59,637 nucleotides of DNA. Origin: RUG100 sp034927505 (GTDB lineage Bacteria; Bacillota; Clostridia; Peptostreptococcales; Anaerovoracaceae). Positions 17,894-26,495 of the stretch are shown in pieces; within the stretch, counting starts at the first letter, position 1, and each line of letters starts with the position of its first letter. Position numbers and translations under genes: made by a program. The notes under the pieces were generated by a model. That model worked only from the letters and a program-made list of their open reading frames with translations. It was not told where the DNA came from and did no database searches. The stretch covers positions 1 through 59,637 of the forward strand of contig JAYFPY010000017.1 in NCBI GenBank assembly GCA_034927505.1, written 5' to 3'.

Positions 17894-18573
17894 ATTGTCT
17901 CCCCGTTATACATGCCCTTATGATCGCTGATCACTTTGCCGTGATCTATCATGATCACTCGTTTCTTCATTTTATCTACAATGTCCTTTGCATGAGTGAC
18001 CATTACTACTGTGGTCCCTCTCCTGTTTATCTCCTCTAAAAGCTGCATTATTTCTCCTGAGGTGTCCGGGTCCAGATTACCGGTAGGTTCATCGGCTATC
18101 AAAACTGTCGGGCTGTTGATTATGGCCCGTGCTATTGCTACCCGCTGCTGTTCCCCCGCAGAAAGCTCGTCCGGATATTTTTCTGCATAACTGCTGATCC
18201 CGACCAGACTGAGAGCCTGCGGCACTCTCTTTTTTATTATCTTCTTTGCGCAATGAGTTATCTCCATTGCAAAAGCCACATTTTCAAACACAGTCTTGTT
18301 GGAAAGCAGCCTGAAATCCTGGAATACGATCCCAATGCTCCTTCTGTGCCGTGGTATCTGTCTGCTGGACAGTTTCGTCACCTCTCTTGAGTCCACGATT
18401 ATACTGCCCGAATCGGCATCTATCTCTTTCATGATAAGTTTGATAAAAGTGGATTTGCCCGCTCCGCTGGCTCCTACCAGAAAAACGAACTCTCCCTTTT
18501 CAATATTTACCGATACGTCTTCAAGACCTATATTTGTCCTGTAATGTTTGGTCACATGTTCAAATTCGATCAT
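17890..18573 (-). CDS. ftsE: Cell division ATP-binding protein FtsE
   Basis: 227 aa ABC ATPase. Walker A GASGAGKST, Q-loop FQDFRLL, signature LSAGEQQRVAIAR, Walker B VLIADEPTGNLDP and H-loop VTHA are intact. It drives FtsX in the membrane. The start at 18573 (MIEFEHV) has AGGAG 7 bases upstream; the frame opens further to 18603 without a good site. It follows the P-loop protein gene after 43 bases and overlaps ftsX. Confidence 0.95.
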   Translation of the reverse strand: MIEFEHVTKHYRTNIGLEDVSVNIEKGEFVFLVGASGAGKSTFIKLIMKEIDADSGSIIVDSREVTKLSSRQIPRHRRSIGIVFQDFRLLSNKTVFENVAFAMEITHCAKKIIKKRVPQALSLVGISSYAEKYPDELSAGEQQRVAIARAIINSPTVLIADEPTGNLDPDTSGEIMQLLEEINRRGTTVVMVTHAKDIVDKMKKRVIMIDHGKVISDHKGMYNGETI

Positions 18574-18616
18574 ATCTCTGCTCCTATAGCCATTTTTTAC
18601 CACACATCATATTGTA

Positions 18617-19387
18617 TCATACTATTATTTTTTTAACAATATCTTGCAATATATCGTTTGACACCTTTTTTATCTCACGCTGCTCTGCAGGGAATCTACA
18701 GTTGTACTCGGCAGCGTAAAAATGAATGTCCTTTATCAGCGGGATCTCAAAAGCTCCTTTGATCTTTACATATTCGCGAAAGCATCTTCTGTTGACTCCT
18801 CCATTCATTTTATTCAGCACCCATATTACATCTCTGCCTTTGAGCTGTTCCTGCTTTATGGTCTGGTACAGTTCTCTCGTGTCTATCAGCCGGGAAGGCT
18901 TCGGATCCACTACGCAGATGATCGCATCCATGTCAGCCATTATCTCTTCATCCGCATTTATCCCCATATCGCATATGACGATATCGCCGCTGATATTGTT
19001 TATCAGCCTTGCCTTCTGTACATCAGTCAGGCCGGAATTCCGGTCCTCTGCAGTGCATGCCGCCCAGTTCACGCCGGAATCCATGTTCCGTATACCTCTT
19101 ATGTATCTGCCATGTCTGACCTTTTTGTGGAGGCTTTCGTAGTTTCTGCCTCCAAAGCGTTTATCCATGCCGGCTATATCGTACAGCCAGGTCCGGCCCG
19201 AGGTGCCGTCCGGCAGTTCTGCAAAAGCCACCGCTTTTTTATAATGCTCGGCAGCGGCCAGGGCAATACCGGATGCAATGAAACTGGTCCCTGAACCGCG
19301 TCCTGCTCCTACCACTCCGATCTTTATCTTTTCTATTATTTCCAGGGCTTCATTTTCCCTGAATTCTCGTTCAAACTTTCTTTTCAT
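18617..19387 (-). CDS. ParA/MinD-like P-loop protein of unknown function
   Basis: 256 aa, soluble. The overall plan follows the ParA/MinD group: an N-terminal nucleotide loop at about residues 24-36 (VVGAGRGSGTSF), a DMGINADEE segment where Walker B is expected, and VVDPKPSR followed by VLNKMNGG. The usual Walker A lysines are missing; the loop reads GAGRGSGTS, with Arg and Thr where KGGxGKT/S is expected. Related lysine-less loops are known in clostridial ParA-like proteins. The ribosome site is poor (GAG). It heads the ftsEX cluster, so a role in division or envelope placement is suggested but not shown. Confidence 0.7.
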   Translation of the reverse strand: MKRKFEREFRENEALEIIEKIKIGVVGAGRGSGTSFIASGIALAAAEHYKKAVAFAELPDGTSGRTWLYDIAGMDKRFGGRNYESLHKKVRHGRYIRGIRNMDSGVNWAACTAEDRNSGLTDVQKARLINNISGDIVICDMGINADEEIMADMDAIICVVDPKPSRLIDTRELYQTIKQEQLKGRDVIWVLNKMNGGVNRRCFREYVKIKGAFEIPLIKDIHFYAAEYNCRFPAEQREIKKVSNDILQDIVKKIIV

Positions 19388-19473
19388 ATGTTCTCATGAT
19401 TTCTGTTTCGATAAATCTTTGCTTTAACTTTATTGGTATATATTACCATTGTATCCATTTCATGTCAACATAT

Positions 19474-19500
19474 AAAAAGCGTCTGAATCAGACGCTTTTT
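19474..19500. terminator. Terminator of the Fn3-glucosaminidase gene
   Basis: Near-perfect palindrome with 13-base arms AAAAAGCGTCTGA and TCAGACGCTTTTT. It has A- and T-runs on both sides, so it can act in either direction, but only the minus-strand gene ending at 19507 needs it. Confidence 0.85.
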
Positions 19501-19506
19501 CAACGA

Positions 19507-20673
19507 TCATAATTTTTTTATCATCTTTACCAGTGTATAGCCGTAGTTCCTGCTTGCAGCCCACCCCTGACCTTTAGGGTTTTCTTTCATTCCCAGCCAT
19601 TCAACATATGCGGCACAGCCTCGTTTTACATATTTGAACCTGCTGTCCACGCATTTGTTTACCAGTGCTGTTTTGTTTGCATAGGCCTTAATATGCTGTA
19701 CCTGCGCTCTGATCCCCAGCTGTACTGTACTGAAGGAATTTCCTTTAGCTCCTCCGCCTACAGCTCCCAGGCCTGCGAAGTTGTTCTGACTGATCTTAAC
19801 ATCGCCCTTGAATGTGAGCCATCCTGTTTCCAGCATTGCCTGACAGAACACCACTTCCGGTTTTATGCCTTCGGCTGTCGCCTCTGAAACATACATGCTG
19901 CAGAACGCTTCCAGTGTCGGCGTATCGGTATTCTTGTAGTACGAAGGGAATGTGTGCCCGCTCCTGTTATAATAAGCTGCCAGTTTTGAAGACGTTACAG
20001 AACTGCTGCCTGTTATTTTATACTTTACAGTGGCGCTTTTCACTGCACTGCCTTTGCTCTTGTATGTCGTTCTTCCGGCTTTTTTTATCGCATATACTTT
20101 GTAATAGTAAACGGCCTTTGATGTCAGCCCTTTGTTTATATAACTTCTTGCAGCTGAAGACACGGTTTTTACTCTCTTGTACCTGTCTTTTTTTGATGTA
20201 GCTCTGTATATCCTGTATCCGGTGGCTCCGGAGCTTTTCTTCCATGTGATCTTGGCTTTATTGTAATATCCGTATCCGACAGCCTTTACACTGCTCGGCA
20301 CTGCCAGTACCGGTTTTGCCGAAACAGAAGTCGAATACCTGCTGTATACGCTCTTGGAAGAGTAATTTCCCGCAGCCCGCAGTTTATAGTAATATGTTTT
20401 TTTGTTTTTCAACTTTTTATCGATGTACTTAAGATGGCTCGCTGTAACTTTTGCGATCCGTTTGTATCTTCCGTTTTTGGAAGTTGCTCTGTACAGCATG
20501 TAATTATCTGCGCCGTCAGTCTTTGCCCATGTTATTCTGATGCTGTTGTAGGAATTGCTGACTGCTCTTACCGATACGGGATCGTTTACAGAAACATTCC
20601 CGGCAAAAGCCGCATATGGAAACACGGTCAGTATCATTGCAGTCATTATTACGATAGATAAAATCTTTTTCAT
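19507..20673 (-). CDS. Secreted Fn3-like protein with glucosaminidase domain
   Basis: 388 aa. Signal peptide (MKKILSIVIMTAMILTVFPYAAFAG), two lysine-rich Fn3-like modules (about 30-115 and 120-215; YRATSKNGRYKRI and YRATSKKDRYKRV), then a glucosaminidase domain (about 230-388) with CQAMLETGWLTFKG, the catalytic-Glu region, and NNFAGLGA. It probably cleaves beta-1,4 GlcNAc bonds of peptidoglycan, with the Fn3-like modules binding the wall. The start at 20673 has AGGGGG 6 bases upstream. Single-gene unit flanked by terminators. Confidence 0.88.
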   Translation of the reverse strand: MKKILSIVIMTAMILTVFPYAAFAGNVSVNDPVSVRAVSNSYNSIRITWAKTDGADNYMLYRATSKNGRYKRIAKVTASHLKYIDKKLKNKKTYYYKLRAAGNYSSKSVYSRYSTSVSAKPVLAVPSSVKAVGYGYYNKAKITWKKSSGATGYRIYRATSKKDRYKRVKTVSSAARSYINKGLTSKAVYYYKVYAIKKAGRTTYKSKGSAVKSATVKYKITGSSSVTSSKLAAYYNRSGHTFPSYYKNTDTPTLEAFCSMYVSEATAEGIKPEVVFCQAMLETGWLTFKGDVKISQNNFAGLGAVGGGAKGNSFSTVQLGIRAQVQHIKAYANKTALVNKCVDSRFKYVKRGCAAYVEWLGMKENPKGQGWAASRNYGYTLVKMIKKL

Positions 20674-20716
20674 TTCACGCCCCCTGCTGCTATTCATTTC
20701 TATTTTATGGTAGCAC

Positions 20717-20749
20717 AAAAGCCGTAAAACCTCCCGATTCTACGGCTTT
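20717..20749 (-). terminator. Terminator of the mgtE-transketolase operon
   Basis: Arms AAAGCCGTA (20718-20726) and TACGGCTTT (20741-20749) with a 14-base loop; on the minus strand the stem runs into TTTTGTG. It lies 30 bases after the lipoprotein stop. Confidence 0.8.
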
Positions 20750-20779
20750 CTTCACAGTATCTTCACATATATTCTTCTT

Positions 20780-21370
20780 TTACCCATTCTTTTTGAATGT
20801 TTGGACCAAATCATCTATAGTGGTTTCCTTTTTGCTGAAAACCTCTTTATCTGTCCAGAAAAGGACTTCTACATACTCGCTGCCTGTATCCGCAAAATAC
20901 ATTCGATAAGCCAGCTTCAGATCCTCTGTCTTTATATTGGCATCCGCATAGTAACCTTTGTATTCACCTACGTCTGCAGGCTTCAGTTCTGTACTTTTGA
21001 ACGACTTTGTTCCTTCCTCCATGCCCTGCACTACGACATCAGCATAATCCTTTACATCTTTTACCGTTACAAGTCCGTCGTACTCGCTTTTGTCCTTGGG
21101 GATGATCCCGACGTACAGCATTTCGTTCTTCAGCATCAAAGTCATGTCTTTATTGGATTTCTTATATTCTGCCAGTACATCTTCCCAGTCCGTATCCACA
21201 GTCAGCGAATACTTTTCATCGCTGGTCATGAATGTCTTTTCCTTCGGTTCGGATTTCTTCATCTCCGATGTACTGTCTTCACTGTTCTTGACGTGTATCC
21301 CGCAGCTGCAAAAAGAAAAGGTGATCACAACAGCCATCACTGCAGCGATCCAGCCTGTTTTCTTCTTCAC
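20780..21370 (-). CDS. Putative lipoprotein of unknown function
   Basis: 196 aa from a GTG start. The signal peptide ends at a lipobox-like FCSC, followed by a charged linker (SEDSTSEMKKSEPKEK). The rest (YSLTVDTDWEDVLAEYKKSNKDMTL onward) is an alpha/beta domain that resembles the PsbP-like or DUF lipoprotein type found in Clostridia; I cannot assign it firmly. Its GTGA overlaps the transketolase stop, so it is translated from that operon. A metabolic link to transketolase is not evident. Confidence 0.75.
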   Translation of the reverse strand: MKKKTGWIAAVMAVVITFSFCSCGIHVKNSEDSTSEMKKSEPKEKTFMTSDEKYSLTVDTDWEDVLAEYKKSNKDMTLMLKNEMLYVGIIPKDKSEYDGLVTVKDVKDYADVVVQGMEEGTKSFKSTELKPADVGEYKGYYADANIKTEDLKLAYRMYFADTGSEYVEVLFWTDKEVFSKKETTIDDLVQTFKKNG

Positions 21371-22302
21371 TTTTTCAAAACCTCTTCTGCCTGTTCAACT
21401 ATATTGTCAGCAGTCATGCCGTATTTCCTTTTCAGTTCTTCCGGCTTTCCCGACTCTCCAAAGACATCCTTCTGACCAACCATGGCAATCCTGCAAGGCT
21501 GTTCCGCGCAGACAACAGAAGCTACAGCTTCTCCCAATCCGCCTATCACAGAATGTTCTTCTGCTGTTATGATCCTGCCGGTCTCTTTTGCTGCATTTAC
21601 AATAATATTTTTATCGACAGGCTTGATAGTATGCATGTCGATCACTCTCGCATCTATCCCTTTTACAGCCAGCTTTTCAGCCGCTGCAAAGGCTTCGCTG
21701 ACCATGATGCCTGTGGCTATGATAGTCAGGTCGTTGCCCTCACGTATCAGATTCCCTTTGCCCAGTTCAATGTCTGCTGTCTCATCATAGAAAACCGGCA
21801 CTGCCGCTCTTCCCAGACGAACATAACAAGGTCCTTTCATAGCTATCGCCTGCTCAAGAAGTTTGGCAGCACTCACGCCATCCGATGGGTTGATCACTGT
21901 CATCCCCGGTATGGTCCTCATGAGCGCTATATCTTCAAAAGTCTGGTGGCTGGCGCCGTCTTCACCTACCGTGATCCCGGCGTGAGTAGCACATATTTTC
22001 ACATTGGCATGAGTGTATCCTATCGAATTTCTTATTATTTCAAAAGCTCTTCCCGAAGCAAACATTGCAAAAGTGCTGGCGCATACGATCTTTCCTGATA
22101 CTGCCAGTCCTGCAGCTGCTCCGTACAGATCGTTTTCGGCGATCCCCATATTGAAGAACCGTTCCGGATAAACCTTTTTGAACATGGCGGTCTTCGTAGA
22201 TCCCGAAAGATCCGCATCCATCACGACCAGGTCTTTATATTTTTCACCCAGGGCGACCAGAGTCTTTCCATAAGCCTCCCTTGTAGCCATCTTTTCCGTC
22301 AT
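21367..22302 (-). CDS. Transketolase, C-terminal subunit
   Basis: 311 aa: the pyrimidine-binding and C-terminal domains of transketolase (MATREAYGKTLV, ICATHAGITVGEDGASHQ, VINPSDGVSAAKLLE). With the N-terminal subunit upstream it forms the two-protein transketolase common in Clostridia, moving two-carbon units between sugar phosphates in the pentose pathway. The conserved Glu for TPP activation lies in the GIAENDLYGAAAG segment. Start and the previous stop share a base (TGATG). A deoxyxylulose-phosphate synthase is excluded by the split form and size. Confidence 0.93.
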   Translation of the reverse strand: MTEKMATREAYGKTLVALGEKYKDLVVMDADLSGSTKTAMFKKVYPERFFNMGIAENDLYGAAAGLAVSGKIVCASTFAMFASGRAFEIIRNSIGYTHANVKICATHAGITVGEDGASHQTFEDIALMRTIPGMTVINPSDGVSAAKLLEQAIAMKGPCYVRLGRAAVPVFYDETADIELGKGNLIREGNDLTIIATGIMVSEAFAAAEKLAVKGIDARVIDMHTIKPVDKNIIVNAAKETGRIITAEEHSVIGGLGEAVASVVCAEQPCRIAMVGQKDVFGESGKPEELKRKYGMTADNIVEQAEEVLKK

Positions 22303-23120
22303 CAGATCGTACCTCCCAGTTCTTTCATTGCGACAGCATACTGCTCGTCATTCGGAGCCTTTCCGTGCCATCCTGCCTGATCCTCCATGAATGATACTCC
22401 ATGGCCTTTCTGTGTCTTAGCTATGATCATTGTCGGTCTTCCTTTTGTTTTCTTTGCTTCATCCACTGCGTCAAGTATTGCTTTCATATCGTGTCCGCTG
22501 CACTGGATGACATGCCATCCGAATCCTTCGAATTTTTTATCTACAGGTGTGACCGTCATTACATCTTCATTTCTTCCGTCTATCTGCAGCCCGTTCCAGT
22601 CCAGAAAAGCTGTTATTCTATCAAGCTTGTAGTGTGCCGCCGACATTGCAGCTTCCCACACCATTCCTTCCTGGATCTCACCGTCTCCAAGGATCGTGAA
22701 GATCCTTCCCGGATCTCCGTCCAGTCTTGCCGACAGCGCCATTCCCACCGATACTGCCAGTCCCTGTCCTAAAGATCCGGTAGACATTTCTATTCCCGGG
22801 ACTTTGTCCATGTTGAGATGTCCCTGGAAATCGCTTCCCAGCTTTCTCAGAGTCAGCACGTTTTCCTTTGGGAAATAACCTCTTTCCGCCAGCACCGAAT
22901 ACAATGCCGGTGCAGCATGTCCCTTTGACAGTATGACCTTGTCTCTTCCCGCCATCTTCGGATTTTTTGGATCGATGTTCATTTCTCCGAAATAAAGGGC
23001 CGTCAGAATATCCACACATGACAGCGAACCGCCCGGATGACCCGAACCTGCGGCATGGATCGCTTTGATAATAGTTATCCTTGCCTGTGCCGCTGCTTTT
23101 TCCAGTTCCTTTATATCCAT
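22302..23120 (-). CDS. Transketolase, N-terminal subunit
   Basis: 272 aa: the TPP-pyrophosphate-binding half of transketolase. It shows the substrate His region (HAAGSGHPGGSLS), the TPP motif GDGEIQEGMVWEAA followed by DWNGLQIDG, and the KTQKGHGVSFME segment. AAGGAG lies 7 bases upstream. It is co-transcribed with the C-terminal subunit and follows nnrD by 18 bases. Confidence 0.94.
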   Translation of the reverse strand: MDIKELEKAAAQARITIIKAIHAAGSGHPGGSLSCVDILTALYFGEMNIDPKNPKMAGRDKVILSKGHAAPALYSVLAERGYFPKENVLTLRKLGSDFQGHLNMDKVPGIEMSTGSLGQGLAVSVGMALSARLDGDPGRIFTILGDGEIQEGMVWEAAMSAAHYKLDRITAFLDWNGLQIDGRNEDVMTVTPVDKKFEGFGWHVIQCSGHDMKAILDAVDEAKKTKGRPTMIIAKTQKGHGVSFMEDQAGWHGKAPNDEQYAVAMKELGGTI

Positions 23121-23138
23121 TCTTTCACTCCTTATGAT

Positions 23139-23972
23139 CTATAAATTATCTTTCATGGCTTTCGGTATCGCCCGGCAAATATCGCCGGCCAGCATACCCG
23201 CCTGACCTATCTCTTCTGCGCATATATCCCCAGCATATCCGTGAAGATATACGCCTGTCTCCGCAGCTTGCCACGGAGTCAGCCCCTGGCCTGCCAGAGA
23301 AGCTATGATCCCTGTCAGCACATCGCCGCTGCCGCCTGTAGCCATTCCCGGATTCCCGGTCTCTTTGTTTATGCTCATGCGGCCCTTTTGATCTGCGATC
23401 AAAGTTTCATAACCTTTCAGTACCGTTATCACATTGAATTTCTCACATAGTTCCAGCGCTGTTTTTTCACGGCTGATCAGTTCCGAAACTCTCAGCATCC
23501 GTGCAGCTTCTCCTTCATGTGGAGTGATTATCACAGACGGTCTTGCAGCTTTCAGTTCCTCTGCTATACCGAATCGTACTATGTCGTTCAGGCCGTCTGC
23601 ATCCAGTACCAGCGTGCCCTTGAACTCTGAAAACAAAGTCTTCAGTATTTCTTTGTCGGCATCCACATCTCCCAGTCCGGGTCCCGCAGCAGCAGCTTCA
23701 AAACTGCCACGCACAGCTGCCGGGTTTCGCGGAAGACATGTGGCCTCCGGCACTGCAACCTGCAGCACATCTCTTACGGCATCAGGAACACAGTATTTTA
23801 CCAGTCCGCTTCCGGTCTTCAGCGCAGAGGTCCCGCAGAGCACCGCTGCACCTGCCATGCCCGGCGAACCGGCCATTATCAGCACCCGTCCATAATCGTT
23901 TTTATATGAATCCACAGGCCGTTTCAGCTTTTGGATCGTTTTTCTTACGTACTCTTTTGTTATTATATCCAT
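23139..23972 (-). CDS. nnrD: ADP-dependent (S)-NAD(P)H-hydrate dehydratase
   Basis: 277 aa, ribokinase-like fold, only the dehydratase part; the epimerase half (NnrE) that is often fused is absent. It repairs hydrated NADH and NADPH. The N-terminal GRVLIMAGSPGMAGAAVL, the VLDADGLN motif, the ITPHEGEAARML segment and the GSGDVLTGIIA motif with the catalytic Asp are intact. The ATG at 23972 follows the mgtE stop by one base and has no clear ribosome site, so re-initiation after mgtE is likely. Linked to the NAD-related genes upstream only by position. Confidence 0.93.
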   Translation of the reverse strand: MDIITKEYVRKTIQKLKRPVDSYKNDYGRVLIMAGSPGMAGAAVLCGTSALKTGSGLVKYCVPDAVRDVLQVAVPEATCLPRNPAAVRGSFEAAAAGPGLGDVDADKEILKTLFSEFKGTLVLDADGLNDIVRFGIAEELKAARPSVIITPHEGEAARMLRVSELISREKTALELCEKFNVITVLKGYETLIADQKGRMSINKETGNPGMATGGSGDVLTGIIASLAGQGLTPWQAAETGVYLHGYAGDICAEEIGQAGMLAGDICRAIPKAMKDNL

Positions 23973-23973
23973 T

Positions 23974-25359
23974 TTAAATATTCAATATCCATGTGGCCAA
24001 AAGGAAGAAAGTCGTTACCGAAACCATATCTGTCAGCGACGATATCATCGGTGATGCCATCAGCGCCGGGTCGATCCCGATCCTCTTCGCTATCATAGGC
24101 AGCATGCTTCCTATACATTTTGCAACCATTACTATCAACAATGTTGAGATACAGACAGTCAGCGCTATGTACACGCACCGCGGATCGGTGTGCTGTTCTA
24201 TTATCACACGTACAAAATTCACTGCGCTGAGGAATATACCAAGTATAAAGCTGACTCTTACTTCTTTCCACAGGACACGCAGTCCGTCTTTGAAATCGAT
24301 ATCTCCCACGGCCATACTACGTATTATCAGCGTAGCCGACTGGGATCCTGAATTTCCTCCGGTGCCCATCAGCATCGGCATATATATGGTAAGGCATATG
24401 ACTTCCTGCAGCGTCGATTCGAATCCGCGTATGATCGCTCCCGTGAATATGTAGACAAGCATCAGACCCAGCAGCCACGGCAGCCGGTTCTTGACATGTT
24501 TCCACACACTCAGCTCCAGATAAGATGTTTTGGAATCGTCCACGACTCCGGCCATCCTTTCCATATCCTCGGTGGTTTCTTCCTCTATTACATCGAAAAT
24601 ATCGTCCATGGTGATTATTCCCACCAGACGATCTTCATTATCGACTACAGGTATAGCCAGATAGCCGTATTTTTTAAACTTTTCGTATACATCTTCCTGG
24701 TCTTCATATACATTTATAGAAACGAAATCCTCATGTATCAGGTCTGTGACAGGAGTTTCTCTGTCGCTGATCACAAGTGTCCTCAGTGACAGTATCCCCT
24801 TCAGTTTTCTTCCCTTTTCCTTCACATAACATGTGTATATAGTCTCTGAATCCATGCCTTCTTTTTTGATGTAGTCCATGGCTTCGCCGACTGTCATATA
24901 TTCCTGAAGACTGATGTAGTCCGGCGTCATGAGAGTCCCTGCGGAGTTATCAGGATAATTGAGGAAAGTATTGATCTGCTTTCGTTCCCTCTTCGGAGTT
25001 TTCTCCAGTATTTTATCCACCACATTGGCCGGAAGTTCTTCGAGAACATCTATCTTATCGTCGAAATCCAGCTCATCAATGATATAATTTATCTCTCGGT
25101 CAGTGATACCGTTGATGATCTCCACCTGGTCCTCGGCGGGCAGATATGAGAAAACATCCACCGAAACATCTTTGGGAAGCATTCGGAATACTATTATCGC
25201 CGTATCCAGACTGATCTCATCCAGGATTTCTTCAATTACTTCGCCTATATCGGCCGCATTGTATTCCAGGAGTTCATCACGGGCGCTGATGTATTTTTTC
25301 TCTTCGAGAAGCTTTAGAATATGCTCTAGAAACTCATCAAATTCTTTTTTTTCTTCCAT
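23974..25359 (-). CDS. mgtE: Magnesium transporter MgtE
   Basis: 461 aa. MgtE N domain (about 1-130, helical superhelix), two CBS domains (about 135-260) sensing Mg, a linker helix and five membrane segments (about 285-461) with the channel motif GTGGNSGSQSATL and RIGIDPALMASP. Gated Mg channel. AAGGAGG lies upstream. No Mg riboswitch (M-box) fits in the 43-base gap before it. It starts a segment that also contains nnrD and transketolase, both of which use divalent metal. Confidence 0.95.
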   Translation of the reverse strand: MEEKKEFDEFLEHILKLLEEKKYISARDELLEYNAADIGEVIEEILDEISLDTAIIVFRMLPKDVSVDVFSYLPAEDQVEIINGITDREINYIIDELDFDDKIDVLEELPANVVDKILEKTPKRERKQINTFLNYPDNSAGTLMTPDYISLQEYMTVGEAMDYIKKEGMDSETIYTCYVKEKGRKLKGILSLRTLVISDRETPVTDLIHEDFVSINVYEDQEDVYEKFKKYGYLAIPVVDNEDRLVGIITMDDIFDVIEEETTEDMERMAGVVDDSKTSYLELSVWKHVKNRLPWLLGLMLVYIFTGAIIRGFESTLQEVICLTIYMPMLMGTGGNSGSQSATLIIRSMAVGDIDFKDGLRVLWKEVRVSFILGIFLSAVNFVRVIIEQHTDPRCVYIALTVCISTLLIVMVAKCIGSMLPMIAKRIGIDPALMASPMISSLTDMVSVTTFFLLATWILNI

Positions 25360-25394
25360 GACTGCCTCCTTTCCGGCTCAATAAAAACATTTTT

Positions 25395-25424
25395 AGTATA
25401 CTCTATTTTTCAGTACTTTTGCAA
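25395..25424 (-). promoter_or_regulatory. Candidate internal promoter before mgtE
   Basis: Minus-strand TTGCAA (25424-25419), 18-base spacer, TATACT (25400-25395), overlapping the 3' end of the flavoprotein gene. It would allow mgtE-nnrD-transketolase to be transcribed apart from the upstream three genes. No terminator separates the two groups, so read-through is also likely. Confidence 0.45.
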
Positions 25425-26485
25425 CCCCGGAATTCATCCTTTATGTGCTGTGAAAACATTGCTGCTTTTTCTTCCACACCGCTGATGCATCCGACGGTCC
25501 TTGGATCGTTTGCAGTTTCCATCATAGCGAAATCGGGCGGAAGCATGAATGTCTTGTTCATATTCAACCCGCTGATCAGCTGCTGTGCGATTATATCACT
25601 GCCGCTGTATCCGGAAACTATGACCGCATACAATCTTTTTTCATAAAACCTGTGCACCCTGAATATGGCTGTCAGACGATTGACAAAAGCCGTAAGGTTG
25701 GCACTGATCGCATCGTTGTAATTCGGGCATACCATGACCAGACCGTCGCAGTCGAGTATTGCGGGATATACCTCCCGAGTGATGACTCCTCCGTAAAAGC
25801 ACCTGGATTCTTCACCGAGATGAAGACATGTCTCGTATGAACAGCCTCTGCAGTCCCAAACTTCGCCGTCTCTCAGAGAGATCTCCTTTATTTCATATCC
25901 CTTCAGACCGTCTTTTATCATCCCCCACAGAGCCAGAGTGTTGGATGTAGTCGCATTTCCCGCGTGGAGCACCAGCAGCTTCGGCTTTTCTATCACCGGT
26001 CGTTTGAATCCGGCGACCCGCATGATCAGATCCCTGCATGATTCGCGGTAAGCTCCCATGTTGTCTGTCTTGAGGTTCTTTGCAATTATATTGAAATTGA
26101 ATAAAGTGGCTGTTCCTTCAACAAGAGGACGTCCCGGAAATGTGCACCCAGACCTGTTTGCACTGAATACAAGCTCTCTGGATACAGATTTTGTGTACAG
26201 TTCCCCGTTTCCGTCTATTATGATCCCGCCGACGCTGCCGTCAAACATATGAGGATCGTTTCTTATTGCTTTCAGCAGTGAATAGAATTCCAGATTGATC
26301 CCGGATCCGCCGAGAGATATAGCAAATATTATCTTTCGGTTTTTAAGATCCTGTTTTCTGAAGTCTTCTTCTGTCTCGATCATTTCTGTCTCAAGTCCTT
26401 TTGTTCCGTTCCTCAGTACGTCATTTAGCCGTTCCGTTTTGCTGACATCGGCGCAGTGAGGTTTTATTATTAAGATCTTCTCCAT
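25403..26485 (-). CDS. Flavodoxin-fold oxidoreductase with a four-cysteine motif
   Basis: 360 aa, soluble. Two halves: residues about 1-165 (IIFAISLGGSGINLEFYSLLKA, NRSGCTFPGRPLVEGTA), an alpha/beta domain I cannot name, and about 170-330, a flavodoxin-like NAD(P)H:FMN reductase domain (LLVLHAGNATTSNTLAL, VCPNYNDAISANLTAFVNR). Between beta strands is C-x2-C-x4-C-x8-C (WDCRGCSYETCLHLGEESRC), like the cluster-binding motif of iron-sulfur flavoproteins, though spacing differs. The start at 26485 follows GAGGTG; a GTG at 26494 is possible. It is third in the cluster with the 1604-aa protein and the LDH-like protein. Confidence 0.8.
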   Translation of the reverse strand: MEKILIIKPHCADVSKTERLNDVLRNGTKGLETEMIETEEDFRKQDLKNRKIIFAISLGGSGINLEFYSLLKAIRNDPHMFDGSVGGIIIDGNGELYTKSVSRELVFSANRSGCTFPGRPLVEGTATLFNFNIIAKNLKTDNMGAYRESCRDLIMRVAGFKRPVIEKPKLLVLHAGNATTSNTLALWGMIKDGLKGYEIKEISLRDGEVWDCRGCSYETCLHLGEESRCFYGGVITREVYPAILDCDGLVMVCPNYNDAISANLTAFVNRLTAIFRVHRFYEKRLYAVIVSGYSGSDIIAQQLISGLNMNKTFMLPPDFAMMETANDPRTVGCISGVEEKAAMFSQHIKDEFRGCKSTEK

Positions 26486-26495
26486 TTTTTTCACC

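Noticed and set aside
25360..25402. M-box magnesium riboswitch before mgtE
   Set aside because: The 43-base gap is far too short for an M-box and shows only a possible promoter.
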